This document shows positions 10,357 to 19,885 of a stretch of 64,000 nucleotides of DNA, piece by piece. The notes under the pieces were generated by a model that saw nothing but the letters and a program-made list of their open reading frames with translations, was not told the DNA's origin and made no database searches. Made by a program: the position numbers and the translations under genes. The stretch is from Anthopleura xanthogrammica. Lineage: Eukaryota > Cnidaria > Anthozoa > Actiniaria > Actiniidae. Location of the stretch: NCBI GenBank assembly GCA_964019055.1, contig OZ025208.1, positions 17,940,228 through 18,004,227 on the forward strand. Reading direction: 5' to 3'. Positions within the stretch are counted from its first letter, which is position 1; each line of letters starts with the position of its first letter.

Positions 10357-11421
10357 TCATATTCGATTGTCTTCTTGTCTCTCTTTAGTGAACCTTAAAT
10401 ACGTCAAGGCTTGTGAATCTTCAAGGTTTTTCTCTTTTGATTCGTAACTGACTTGTGTGTCGTCCTCATAACCATCGATAAACTGCAACCCAGCAGTTAG
10501 CTGCCCTGTCCTTGTAAACTTCCCTTGCGATTGTACTCTTTTCTCTTTTACTCCATCATTAGTGCGTATCTTGGGTGATGCAGTAATAGTAGTAGTAGTA
10601 GTAGCACTAACAACTGTGTTCGTTTGTTGTTCTTCTCTATATCTGTCCTCCATTCGCCCTGGACCAAACCTCCTGCCGTTAGGCAGCGCTCTTGTCATCG
10701 GAGGAGATCCGTAAGTTTTCTCTAGCTCTTTGAATAATCCATGTGATTCAGCGTCAGTAGTTCCGTAAATACGTCCCTCGTTTTCAGAAGGAATTCTACA
10801 GCTGTTACTTGTAATGTTCTGTGTTCTACACGAGCCGTGTTGGTCCCCATCCAGTGAGTATCCTCTTGGATTCATGGCTGATAGTTGAACACGTCTTCTC
10901 GTATCCATATGGCTTGTTTTCAGTAAGGGTTTCAAGAAACTTACCGGTGTTGTCTTCGATCGCTCTAATTTCTTGTGAGCGTTTCTCACATCCAGTGGAT
11001 TCCTGCAGCAAACATTCTCGGTTGATTCAGCTACCTTCTCAGGTATCTTGTTCATTTTAGCCGTTAAGACACTCAGTTCATTATTAGGTCTAGTGCCTGT
11101 CATTCCCTGCAGTGCTGTTGCTTGATCTGTTTTTCCCATTCTCAAAAGGGCTTTTTTATCCTTTAATGCTGGGAGATGATTCATTTGTAATCCCTCGGTG
11201 TGTGGTACTGAAGCACCTTCAGGATTACTTTTTGTTCTACGCAGTAACTTCTTTTTCTCCTTTAATGGTGGATGTGGCACAAGTTTGTCGTTACCTAATA
11301 CGTAAGTGTCATACGAATAATCGTATGGAAATTTTCTTGCACTGACTTGTCCTAGTGATTCTGAATGAGCTGTCATGCTATGTGTAACATAGTAATCATC
11401 TTCAGTCTGGAAGGAGTGCAT
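10357..11421 (-). CDS. cluster gene 4: TYLR-tailed basic protein, 354 aa
   Basis: Unrecognised. It starts at the ATG at 11421. Residues about 50-100 contain two copies of a short basic unit, PPLKEKKKLLRR and PALKDKKALLRM, the first followed by RRTKSNPEG. A further basic-serine/threonine motif, LERSKTTPVSF, lies mid-protein. The remainder is polar and probably disordered. The C-terminus has ALTYLRF twelve residues from the end, preceded by acidic residues (NLEDSQ). It lines up in position with the CRYLR tails of cluster genes 2, 5 and 6 but lacks the Cys. Intronless, and convergent with gene 3. Confidence 0.75.
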   Translation of the reverse strand: MHSFQTEDDYYVTHSMTAHSESLGQVSARKFPYDYSYDTYVLGNDKLVPHPPLKEKKKLLRRTKSNPEGASVPHTEGLQMNHLPALKDKKALLRMGKTDQATALQGMTGTRPNNELSVLTAKMNKIPEKVAESTENVCCRNPLDVRNAHKKLERSKTTPVSFLKPLLKTSHMDTRRRVQLSAMNPRGYSLDGDQHGSCRTQNITSNSCRIPSENEGRIYGTTDAESHGLFKELEKTYGSPPMTRALPNGRRFGPGRMEDRYREEQQTNTVVSATTTTTITASPKIRTNDGVKEKRVQSQGKFTRTGQLTAGLQFIDGYEDDTQVSYESKEKNLEDSQALTYLRFTKERQEDNRI

Positions 11422-14397
11422 GGTTCAGATGGTTGACCTATATACCAAATAGCCTTGTTTCTTGTGCACTTGTTGGATTCAGTATGATATTGTTGACAAC
11501 ACCAAGGGGGTGTTTCCAATAGCCTAACGAGTTTGATGGTACGTACCTATCTACTCTCACGATATATAGCGTCAATTTGTTTTCTTAATTTACTGACGTT
11601 AAAGGTTTATAATTTCAAAGCACATTAGTGTGTGTTAAGGCCTGAAGGTTTTTAAGATCAAACAGATAATATGATCATTTGACATTTGATTGTATTTCAC
11701 AGCTTCCAAGACAGATGTGTATATTATTAATCGTGTTAGGAACCCTTGAATTATACCCGCTTTTTCATTTGAAGCCATTAGCGCCGTGGGTATCTGTCGT
11801 TTTCTCGTTCCCTGGTGAGGTATAAATAACTCTGTCTTGTAAATAAAAATGGAAATCTCCTTCTTAAGCCGATGTTTGACCATGGTTGCTAAGGAACAGA
11901 CAGTGCACTATGATGATAGATCAAAGGACTGAATCTCGAGGAAGCTTTCGATTGCAACACCTGTTAGCGACAAGTGTGTACCGTTGAGTGAGAAGTGCAT
12001 GGTGGACCGAATGAAGAAATGAGTGAATAATGGTAGAATATTATACCATAAAGTGAATCATGCAAGAACCTTTACAAAATACTGCGACAAAAGATATGAT
12101 CACGTTGTTAGCTAATAAAAGCATAAAACCAAAGATTCGACTTTATCACCAAGACAAAGATCACACTTAAATGATCAAAATATAAGACACATGAAGGCGT
12201 GAAAGATAAAAGAAACTTTATCAAGAACGCCGTTTTGAAAATCCCCATGAATGGTGTGAACTTTGATCATGCACTACCACAAGAGTTCAGTGATCAAATT
12301 ATTAGTACATTATCTCATCTAATAGACTATTTGTGTATCTCGATCTTCTGGCGTAAAACGGACATCTCGCCACTTCGTCGCTCTCTCTCTCTTTCTCTGC
12401 ACCCGGAGAAATCTCCCTTCGCTCGAATAAACAAAGTCCGGTGAAAGAAGAGAGGTCGACTCAATCTCTTTAACCATCAGAATACCTGTTTATCAGTAAA
12501 ATATCTTTTAAGACTGAATACATAGAGTGCATTGTCTGCGTTACGTAGTTTAATATTGTCATGGTTACCATAGTTACCAGCTGTAATTCGCCAATTTTTC
12601 TTTCTTCGCTATATTTTTATCTTGGACATCTTGGACAGCGGCGACACGCATTCATCACCCCGTCCTCCTCCCCCAAAAAACCGGAAGGGCTGGGGAAAGC
12701 CGGAAGAGTCAATATTCTTATTGCAAAGACTGCCGGGGAAAAGTATATTCGCTGTTCTTTGGATTTGATCTGCCGCTGACCTGTTGAGCCCTGGCACTAC
12801 TTTAATGCGCTCAATGAAGTCAGCCGTATAACTTGCCCATTCAACGGCTCAGAATTGAGATAAAAATAAGAAAGAATTTTGTCTTTTGTATGATTTTTGA
12901 TTTTCATATTTCATTATGGAGATTTGAAGCAGACTTTGGGTTAGTGACAGTTGATGGTATTAGCTTCACTGCTGATGTTAACCCTAACCAAAACTAGTCT
13001 CCATAGATGATGGAGATGATGGATCAATTTGGACAGGACAATAGGGGTTCTATGTGAGCATACGCGATAAGAAGGAGCTTTTTCTAGGGTTATGTTTTTC
13101 AGGGTAGTAATTTAAAGCTCGGAAATCGTGTTTCTTTCATTTCCAGCTTTAGAAAACCAAGGTTTTTGAATGTTTCTGAATATACCTTAGCCGAGTTCAT
13201 TTACATTACCCATATGTAATAACCGTAATGATGGTCAAGGACTTTCTTTTGACTTTGGATGTGTTGGCAAAGAGAGACGTACGTGATCAGTACCTTATCT
13301 TGCTTGACTGATTGGTTTCTATTAGCATCACAATACATTATTCAAACATCACTTTAAACGGGGTTAGTTCTGACGTATTGGCGGGGCTGAGCTGGGTGAG
13401 AAAATATCTACAATGTTACTCATATCTACCACACCCTTTATTTCAGGATCACAACACAATGTACACCTGGCTATTTCCAGACGACCTCTCCCAATGGAAA
13501 TTCAGAAAGGCTTTAAAATTAGCGACGATTTCACTTATTACCGCGGCAAATGAATCACACTATGAGTTCATATCTGAACGAAAGAAAAGCCTGGAATCCG
13601 AGCCACTCGGTAAAGTAAACAGAAGATAATTACCTTGGAAGTGTGTAAATACCAAAAATGTTGAGGTATGTCCGTCGGACCACGCACCATCAACAACCAC
13701 GCACGGACTGGTCAATGATTGTGATCGGTCGGTGGGGTAAAAAAGCCGAGATAGGAATACCTTGAGACAAATTTGGAAGGCCAGCTAGTTTCTATTGGTT
13801 TAGGTTACGAGTTGTGATTCGGATAAAAGGATATAACTAAACAAGAGCCTTAAATCAGATTTTCGTGTGGCTTGGTCAATAATTAATGATATGGACCACC
13901 CTTTACATGACACACTGTTATTGTAACATCAAAAACCTTTGTTTACAAGTGTTTATGCGATCCCTAAGAAACGAATCTAATCATTTGCGATAGTTGATCG
14001 GCTTACTGGTTCAACAACTGAGTCACACTTCTGTGCCAATGATGCGGCTATTTCGATATTGAATTTTGACGATGATTGCTTTTGACACAATGAGAACATT
14101 TTATACTAAAACCAAACTATACCTCGTTAAGATTCGATTTGGAAACATTGTTATATAACGAGAGCACCATGTCACTGAGATGATGTCTGGCCAATCAAGT
14201 GAGGTTCATCTATCATAATACAAAGGAAAAGTAGCCCGGAAACGTGTCGTGTAAACTGAACAAACATCTTATGGAACAAAATGCAATGTATGGTTATTGT
14301 CCCTGAATTATTTCTACGTGAAGAAACAACGGGGCGATGTGGTTTTTGACGCTGACTTGAGTAAAACTGTACGATACGACATTCAAGGTAAAACAGA
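11422..14397. other. 3-kb divergent intergenic region
   Basis: Separates minus-strand gene 4 from plus-strand gene 5. I see no convincing gene. A CT-rich tract at 12378-12400 and a C/G-rich patch near 12650-12700 stand out from the AT-rich background. Open frames here (for example 13312-13629) have no recognisable motif and I do not call them. Confidence 0.5.
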
Positions 14398-16536
14398 ATG
14401 AACAACAAGGCCGATGCAACTTATTATCCAAATATGAAAACGGCTGTCAGTAGCTTTCGTTTTGAAAGGACTACACTCAAGAAACGTTTGGATAAGTATC
14501 AAGAACAACACAGCAAAAAACTACGGGAAATCTTACAGAATCAAAAAGATTTGACTCGCTCGCTGTCGCTAGAAAGTGAACAATCACTGGATAAACACAA
14601 GATACTCTGCAGGAGAAGGGCATGTAGTTTATATGGCACAGAGCATGGGGATAGCATTGCAGTAGAATGTGATGGTCAGCAATCGGTGACTGATCCTGTG
14701 ATGTTATACAGCAAATATGACAGAAGAAGCGAACTAGCTCTGTCATATCCTGTGAAAAATCAAACAAATGGTAAGCTGAATGCTTCCTCTTTCTTACCAA
14801 GTAAACCTAGAAGTGCAAGCTTTGTTACCAGTAGATCTTGCAGCAGTCAGAGATCTAATTCTGTAGCAGAGGGTAAAACGTGTAAAAAGGCTTTGAGACG
14901 CCAAGAACGGATTGAAAACGGCCAGGAAAGCGAAATCCAAAAGAGCTTAATAGAACGAACTAAAAACATGATTATCGCAGATCAAGAACGTTCTCTTCGT
15001 TCATCTAAAGTCAACAAAGACGCTTTAAAAGATCAAAAATATGACAAACATAAGATGAATTTAACTGAGAAAAGTCAACAAACGACAAGCAAACGGTCAG
15101 TGAATTCCTTAGACGAATATGAAGTAAAAACGACAGAACAAAAAGATAAGGAAAAAAGCATTTTGAATTTGTCCAAAAACAAGAATCCATTAGCAGCTGT
15201 GTCAAAACAAAATGCTAATTCATCAAAGCAAGCCGAGCAGAGAGATAATAATCCCATCAAGTCAGTGAATGATATTTCAAGAACAATTCTTGAACCGGCT
15301 TCAGTCATTATCAAACAACGTTTGAGACCTACAAAATCACTGTCTCCAATCGCGACAACAAACACAATGGCAATGAAAAAGCGAAGTAAGACATTTACCG
15401 TGGAAACAGAAAACCAAGGTAGTTATTCTGAGAATCCACTAGTGAGGAAACAGGTGGAAGTGAAAACAAAGAACGTTAATCCAAACGGGCAATATTTACA
15501 GCGCTGCCATAGAAACGCTTGGAGGGAAATTGATAATAATTTTACAGAGAAGACACTTTCTATACCAAATGGTGAAACGTCCACGCCTTCACTCAAAATG
15601 TCATTGACAAAACAAAGTGATGTCAAAAAACACTTGTCAAGCTGTGCTGATGGAAATAAAACTCTTTGTAATTCACCTGAGAAGAAAGAAGCAGTGATGG
15701 CAGAATCCTATGAGCTTCCGACGATCGAAACACCGTGGAATAGAAGTGAAGTGAACCCCGAGGACAATCTTGAAAGAAAAAAGATCCCCACGTTACAACA
15801 AAGAAATGAGACGGTTTTACGATCAGAAGTCAAGGATCACGTGATGTACACAACACCAACAGCCAATCAGATATCAGAAGATAACACAGAAACAGACTGT
15901 CATTGGCCGAATAAAAAAGACACATCAGGAAATCACGATTCAGGAGATAAAAAAGCAAACGTACTTGATACACAATGCAAGGGTTGGAGAAAACTGAGAG
16001 CTATACCACTAAAAAGACTACAAGAGATTAGTGATCCACCAGTATTACAAGACTTTCAAGCAAGAGACAGTAGGTTATCAGATAGACCAGGTTTAATGAG
16101 CTTTAGGCAAGTAGTATTAGCAGCAATCAAAAAGGAAGAGGAACAAGCTAAGAAAAAGAAAGCACATGAAGGGGAAATACTGATATCAAAAGAACGATTA
16201 CACGAGATACAACAACCAACAGAGAGCTTTCTGAGACAAACTGTTGATAAGAAAATCATACATTACACCACGCATGCGCCAAGGCCTCCAACTGAAGAGA
16301 GACAAAAAAGAGGACCAGAATTCCATGCAGTCGCTAAAGGTATTCAAGGATTTCAGACCTTGAGTAGCGTGGTTAATGCAAATAGATTATTGAGAGCTGA
16401 AAAGATTCGTAAGAAATCAACTTTACCCTACACTAGAACACAGGATTTGATGGCCAATGGACACAAGACGATAAGGGAAAGGATGGAAGAGGTAAAAAAC
16501 TGTAGATATCTAAGAAACAAAGAATATGTCACGTGA
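14398..16536 (+). CDS. cluster gene 5: CRYLR-tailed basic protein, 712 aa
   Basis: The largest cluster gene, unrecognised. It starts at the ATG at 14398. Residues about 17-58 form a charged predicted coiled coil (motif LKKRLDKYQEQHSKKLREIL). A long Lys/Ser/Asn/Thr-rich, probably disordered middle follows, with several basic-serine motifs (RSASFVTSRS, RSKTFTVE). Toward the C-terminus are helices around SFRQVVLAAIKKEEEQ (about 568) and SVVNANRLLRAEK (about 656), comparable to those of cluster gene 1, then ERMEEVKNCRYLR with CRYLR at 702-706, six residues from the end. More than 2.1 kb is open without an intron, in contrast to MSH6 downstream. The stop codon lies in the first, degenerate unit of a minisatellite. 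Confidence 0.85.
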   Translation: MNNKADATYYPNMKTAVSSFRFERTTLKKRLDKYQEQHSKKLREILQNQKDLTRSLSLESEQSLDKHKILCRRRACSLYGTEHGDSIAVECDGQQSVTDPVMLYSKYDRRSELALSYPVKNQTNGKLNASSFLPSKPRSASFVTSRSCSSQRSNSVAEGKTCKKALRRQERIENGQESEIQKSLIERTKNMIIADQERSLRSSKVNKDALKDQKYDKHKMNLTEKSQQTTSKRSVNSLDEYEVKTTEQKDKEKSILNLSKNKNPLAAVSKQNANSSKQAEQRDNNPIKSVNDISRTILEPASVIIKQRLRPTKSLSPIATTNTMAMKKRSKTFTVETENQGSYSENPLVRKQVEVKTKNVNPNGQYLQRCHRNAWREIDNNFTEKTLSIPNGETSTPSLKMSLTKQSDVKKHLSSCADGNKTLCNSPEKKEAVMAESYELPTIETPWNRSEVNPEDNLERKKIPTLQQRNETVLRSEVKDHVMYTTPTANQISEDNTETDCHWPNKKDTSGNHDSGDKKANVLDTQCKGWRKLRAIPLKRLQEISDPPVLQDFQARDSRLSDRPGLMSFRQVVLAAIKKEEEQAKKKKAHEGEILISKERLHEIQQPTESFLRQTVDKKIIHYTTHAPRPPTEERQKRGPEFHAVAKGIQGFQTLSSVVNANRLLRAEKIRKKSTLPYTRTQDLMANGHKTIRERMEEVKNCRYLRNKEYVT

Positions 16537-17741
16537 TGATATCACATGACCTAAACGATGTCACATGACTGAAGACGATGTCACATGACTGAAGACGATG
16601 TCACATGACTGAAGACGATGTCACTTGACAGAAGACGATGTCACACGACTGAAGACGATATCATGACTGAAGACGATATCACATGACTGAAGACGATATC
16701 ACATGACTTATGACGATGTCACATGACTTATGACGATGTCACATGACTAAAGACGATGTCACTTGACAGAAGACGATGTCACACGACTGAAGACGATATC
16801 ATGACTGAAGACGATATCACATGACTGAAGACGATATCACATGACTTATGACGATGTCACATGACTTATGACGATTTCACATGACTTCTGACGATGTCAC
16901 ATGACTGAAGACGATGTCACATGACTGAAGACGATGTCACATGACTGAAGACGATGTCACATGACTGAAGACGATGTCACATGACTGAAGACGATGTCAC
17001 ATGACTTATGACGATGTCACATGACAGAAGAGATGTCACATGACTGAAGACGATGTCACATGACTGAAGACGATGTCACATGACTGAAGACGATGTCACA
17101 TGACTGAAGACGATGTCACATGACTGAAGACGATGTCACATGACTGAAGACGATGTCACATGACTGAAGACGATGTCACATGACTGAAGACGATGTCACA
17201 TGACTGAAGACGATGTCACATGACTTATGACGATGTCACATGACAGAAGAGATGTCACATGACTGAAGACGATGTCACATGACTGAAGACGATGTCACAT
17301 GACTGAAGACGATGTCACATGACTGAAGACGATGTCACATGACTGAAGACGATGTCACATGACTGAAGACGATGTCACATGACTTATGACGATGTCACAT
17401 GACAGAAGAGATGTCACATGACTGAAGACGATGTCACATGACTGAAGACGATGTCACATGACTGAAGACGATGTCACATGACTGAAGACGATGTCACATG
17501 ACTGAAGACGATGTCACATGACTGAAGACGATGTCACATGACTGAAGACGATGTCACATGACTGAAGACGATGTCACATGACTGAAGACGATGTCACATG
17601 ACTTATGACGATGTCACATGACAGAAGAGATGTCACATGACTGAAGACGATGTCACATGACTGAAGACGATGTCACATGACTTATGACGATGTCACATGA
17701 CTGAAGACGATGTCACATGACTGAAGACGATGTCACATGAC
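16523..17741. repeat. 20-bp minisatellite of about 60 units, each with an E-box
   Basis: The consensus unit is GATGTCACATGACTGAAGAC. The array begins within the last codons of cluster gene 5 (ATGTCACGTGATGA) and ends before 17742. Variant units, TTATGAC and the 19-bp AGAAGAGATG type, recur in a fixed order near 17000, 17222, 17382 and 17602, giving a higher-order pattern. Each unit contains GTCACATGAC, a near-palindromic E-box of the kind bound by bHLH-zip factors. Confidence 0.97.
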
Positions 17742-18741
17742 CAAATAAAAAAGCAATGTATTTTAATTCCATTAGTAATAAATTCGATCAGTGGTTTCTA
17801 TAGTAACCGTGTAGTCAGCATGTCCGAAGAAACGAAAACGAGGCTACTGGTCAAACATATTTGTTGTCGCGATAGGCTGCGCTCGGCACTCTAGCAGAAT
17901 ATCAAATGTGACAGATTTATTCTTGACAGACCTTGAGTAAATATGACAAAATGATAGTCTGTAGTCAAGAGGAAAAGAAATACCCATCATGCAGCTGGAC
18001 CCTCCACAACCCAACCCTAAACAAACAGGCCAGCCAGTCAAACACTAAAATACACCCAGCACAAAGTACAAAACTGTGTCATAATAGCCATGTATGAGAC
18101 TTCCGTGACAAACATCGCCGAGCAAAATCAAATCTTACCAACTTACTACCGCGTATTTTCTTCAATTATTTGTTCAGTAATGACATGAAAATCAATAATA
18201 CTTGCTTCAGTCAAAATACTTCAAAAGAAGAAGATCAAAGTAAATGAAAGAAAATTGCAGTTTATACATTCAAAGAATATGCGGGCGGGCAAGAAAAAAC
18301 GGTCAGTTTTCGACTGGAATGAAGAAAAATCCTAATGATTATTGACACGTCTAATGTAGTCAGCTGCAAGCAGAAGACAGCTGACATACAAAAGTAATAT
18401 TTAAATACAAGTAAGGCTTCACTCGTATTTGCTTTGGATATCCATCTGAAAAAAAGATGAAAAGTTAAGGAAATGAAACTCTAGAAAATAGATCAAAGAC
18501 TCGTTACTAAGTGATGGAAATAACGTATTTGTTCCACTCACCAAGTGTTAGATGCTTGTATCATTCATTATAATCATCATGAAACATCTGTAAACTAGAT
18601 AACAATTAATGGAACTGTACTAATTAGAACCGAACAATAATAGAGCTAAATTGAACTCAGAATCTCACGCATAACGGGTTGAGATATATCCACAAATGGC
18701 TGCCGGCAGCTTAGCTCGTTTGTAGTCGATATAATAATAAG
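17742..18741. other. 1-kb upstream region of cluster gene 6
   Basis: AT-rich, with no gene or repeat recognised. It should contain the promoter of the gene at 18742. Confidence 0.5.
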
Positions 18742-19299
18742 ATGAGTTCTTATGGAAAACGAGCAGACAGTAAATATAAAGACGAGCAGAAAGGAGGTCA
18801 AACAAAACACGAGAAAAGCGGTGCCGTTTATACTAACTATCCTAATGAGACATACAATAGACTACACCAAGAGCATTTTAATCATCTGGAGACGTCTTCA
18901 TTACAAGGAAAAAATAGATCAGTGCTTTGGCCACCGCGGCTGCCTTCAAGAGTTCGTAGTGCTCCTTCTTCTCCACTTCTATCTCGGCAAAGACCACAAG
19001 TTTGCAAAACCTCAAGTCTAACTTCATTCAATCCGCTGAATACTCGTGAAAACTACACAGGAAACAGTGTTGAATCCTCGACCCCTCCACTCTCACCTGC
19101 TTTAAGACGAAAGTTACAAAATACAGATCAAATAGTGAAGGAGGCAAGGATGCATATTGATGATTATCGCCGTCAACATCCAGGCAGCGCGTCTACTGCA
19201 AACAGCACTATTGATGTGAAATCCTTAGAAGAGGCTTTGAAGGAAGTACAGAATTGTAGATATCTAAGGGTAGTAGGAGATAGAAATGACGGATCCTAA
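18742..19299 (+). CDS. cluster gene 6: small CRYLR-tailed protein, 185 aa
   Basis: Unrecognised. It starts at the ATG at 18742. The first 60 residues are polar with no obvious coiled coil. The basic-serine motif SRVRSAPSSPLLSR lies at about 69-82, and a second Ser/Pro block, STPPLSPALRRK, near 115. The tail is SLEEALKEVQNCRYLR with CRYLR at 172-176, nine residues from the end. The coding DNA of the tail shares TGTAGATATCTAAG exactly with gene 5, so these two are probably the closest pair. It may be the minimal form of the family: a basic-serine motif plus the C-terminal helix and CRYLR. Intronless. Confidence 0.75.
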   Translation: MSSYGKRADSKYKDEQKGGQTKHEKSGAVYTNYPNETYNRLHQEHFNHLETSSLQGKNRSVLWPPRLPSRVRSAPSSPLLSRQRPQVCKTSSLTSFNPLNTRENYTGNSVESSTPPLSPALRRKLQNTDQIVKEARMHIDDYRRQHPGSASTANSTIDVKSLEEALKEVQNCRYLRVVGDRNDGS

Positions 19300-19885
19300 C
19301 GGCTATCCTGCTAGCTGCCATATAGAAATGACCTCAAAAATAATCCACATGGGAAATCGGTTAAATAATGAAAAAAAAAAAAAAAGATTTAAGGTCACTC
19401 TTAATACACGTAATTATGTAATTATATCATACGTAATTATAATTATACATTAATAATCTATTTTATTGTAATTACGGTAAGTACATTTGCTACAAAAACT
19501 GCATGTTTATTGATTATCGGTTCTAGTACTCATTATCAAACTCAGTATTGTTATACAGGTTGTCATTAAGTGTTTCTTGTTATGCTGTTCCTATCTCACT
19601 TTTCCTAAGCTAATCCAATAACTATTTCTTATTGGAGTGGACTAGTTCTTTTACGAGATTTTGGTCACGTCTTGTACAAATTACGAATGCGTTACTGTCA
19701 CACAACATATTGAATTATTAGGCTACACAACACAACAACAGTCTAAGAAATTATCACGGAATTTTAACTTTGATTTTAAAAGTTGAATCACTTTTTCTTT
19801 TCATAAAAGTCTAACAATTCACTCATATATCAAAATCATTTCTAACTACAAGCTAAACTAACATACCTCGTATCTTTCTTGATGA
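19300..19885. other. AT-rich spacer at the boundary of the cluster
   Basis: Separates the intronless cluster from the epoxide-hydrolase block. It holds an A-run near 19371-19385 and repeated TAATTAT words. No gene seen. Confidence 0.5.

Noticed and set aside
13312..13629. 105-aa open frame
   Set aside because: No recognisable motif, ordinary AT-rich composition and no paralogue among the cluster genes; too weak to call.
16523..17741. CRISPR-like array
   Set aside because: The units are contiguous with no unique spacers; it is a eukaryotic minisatellite.
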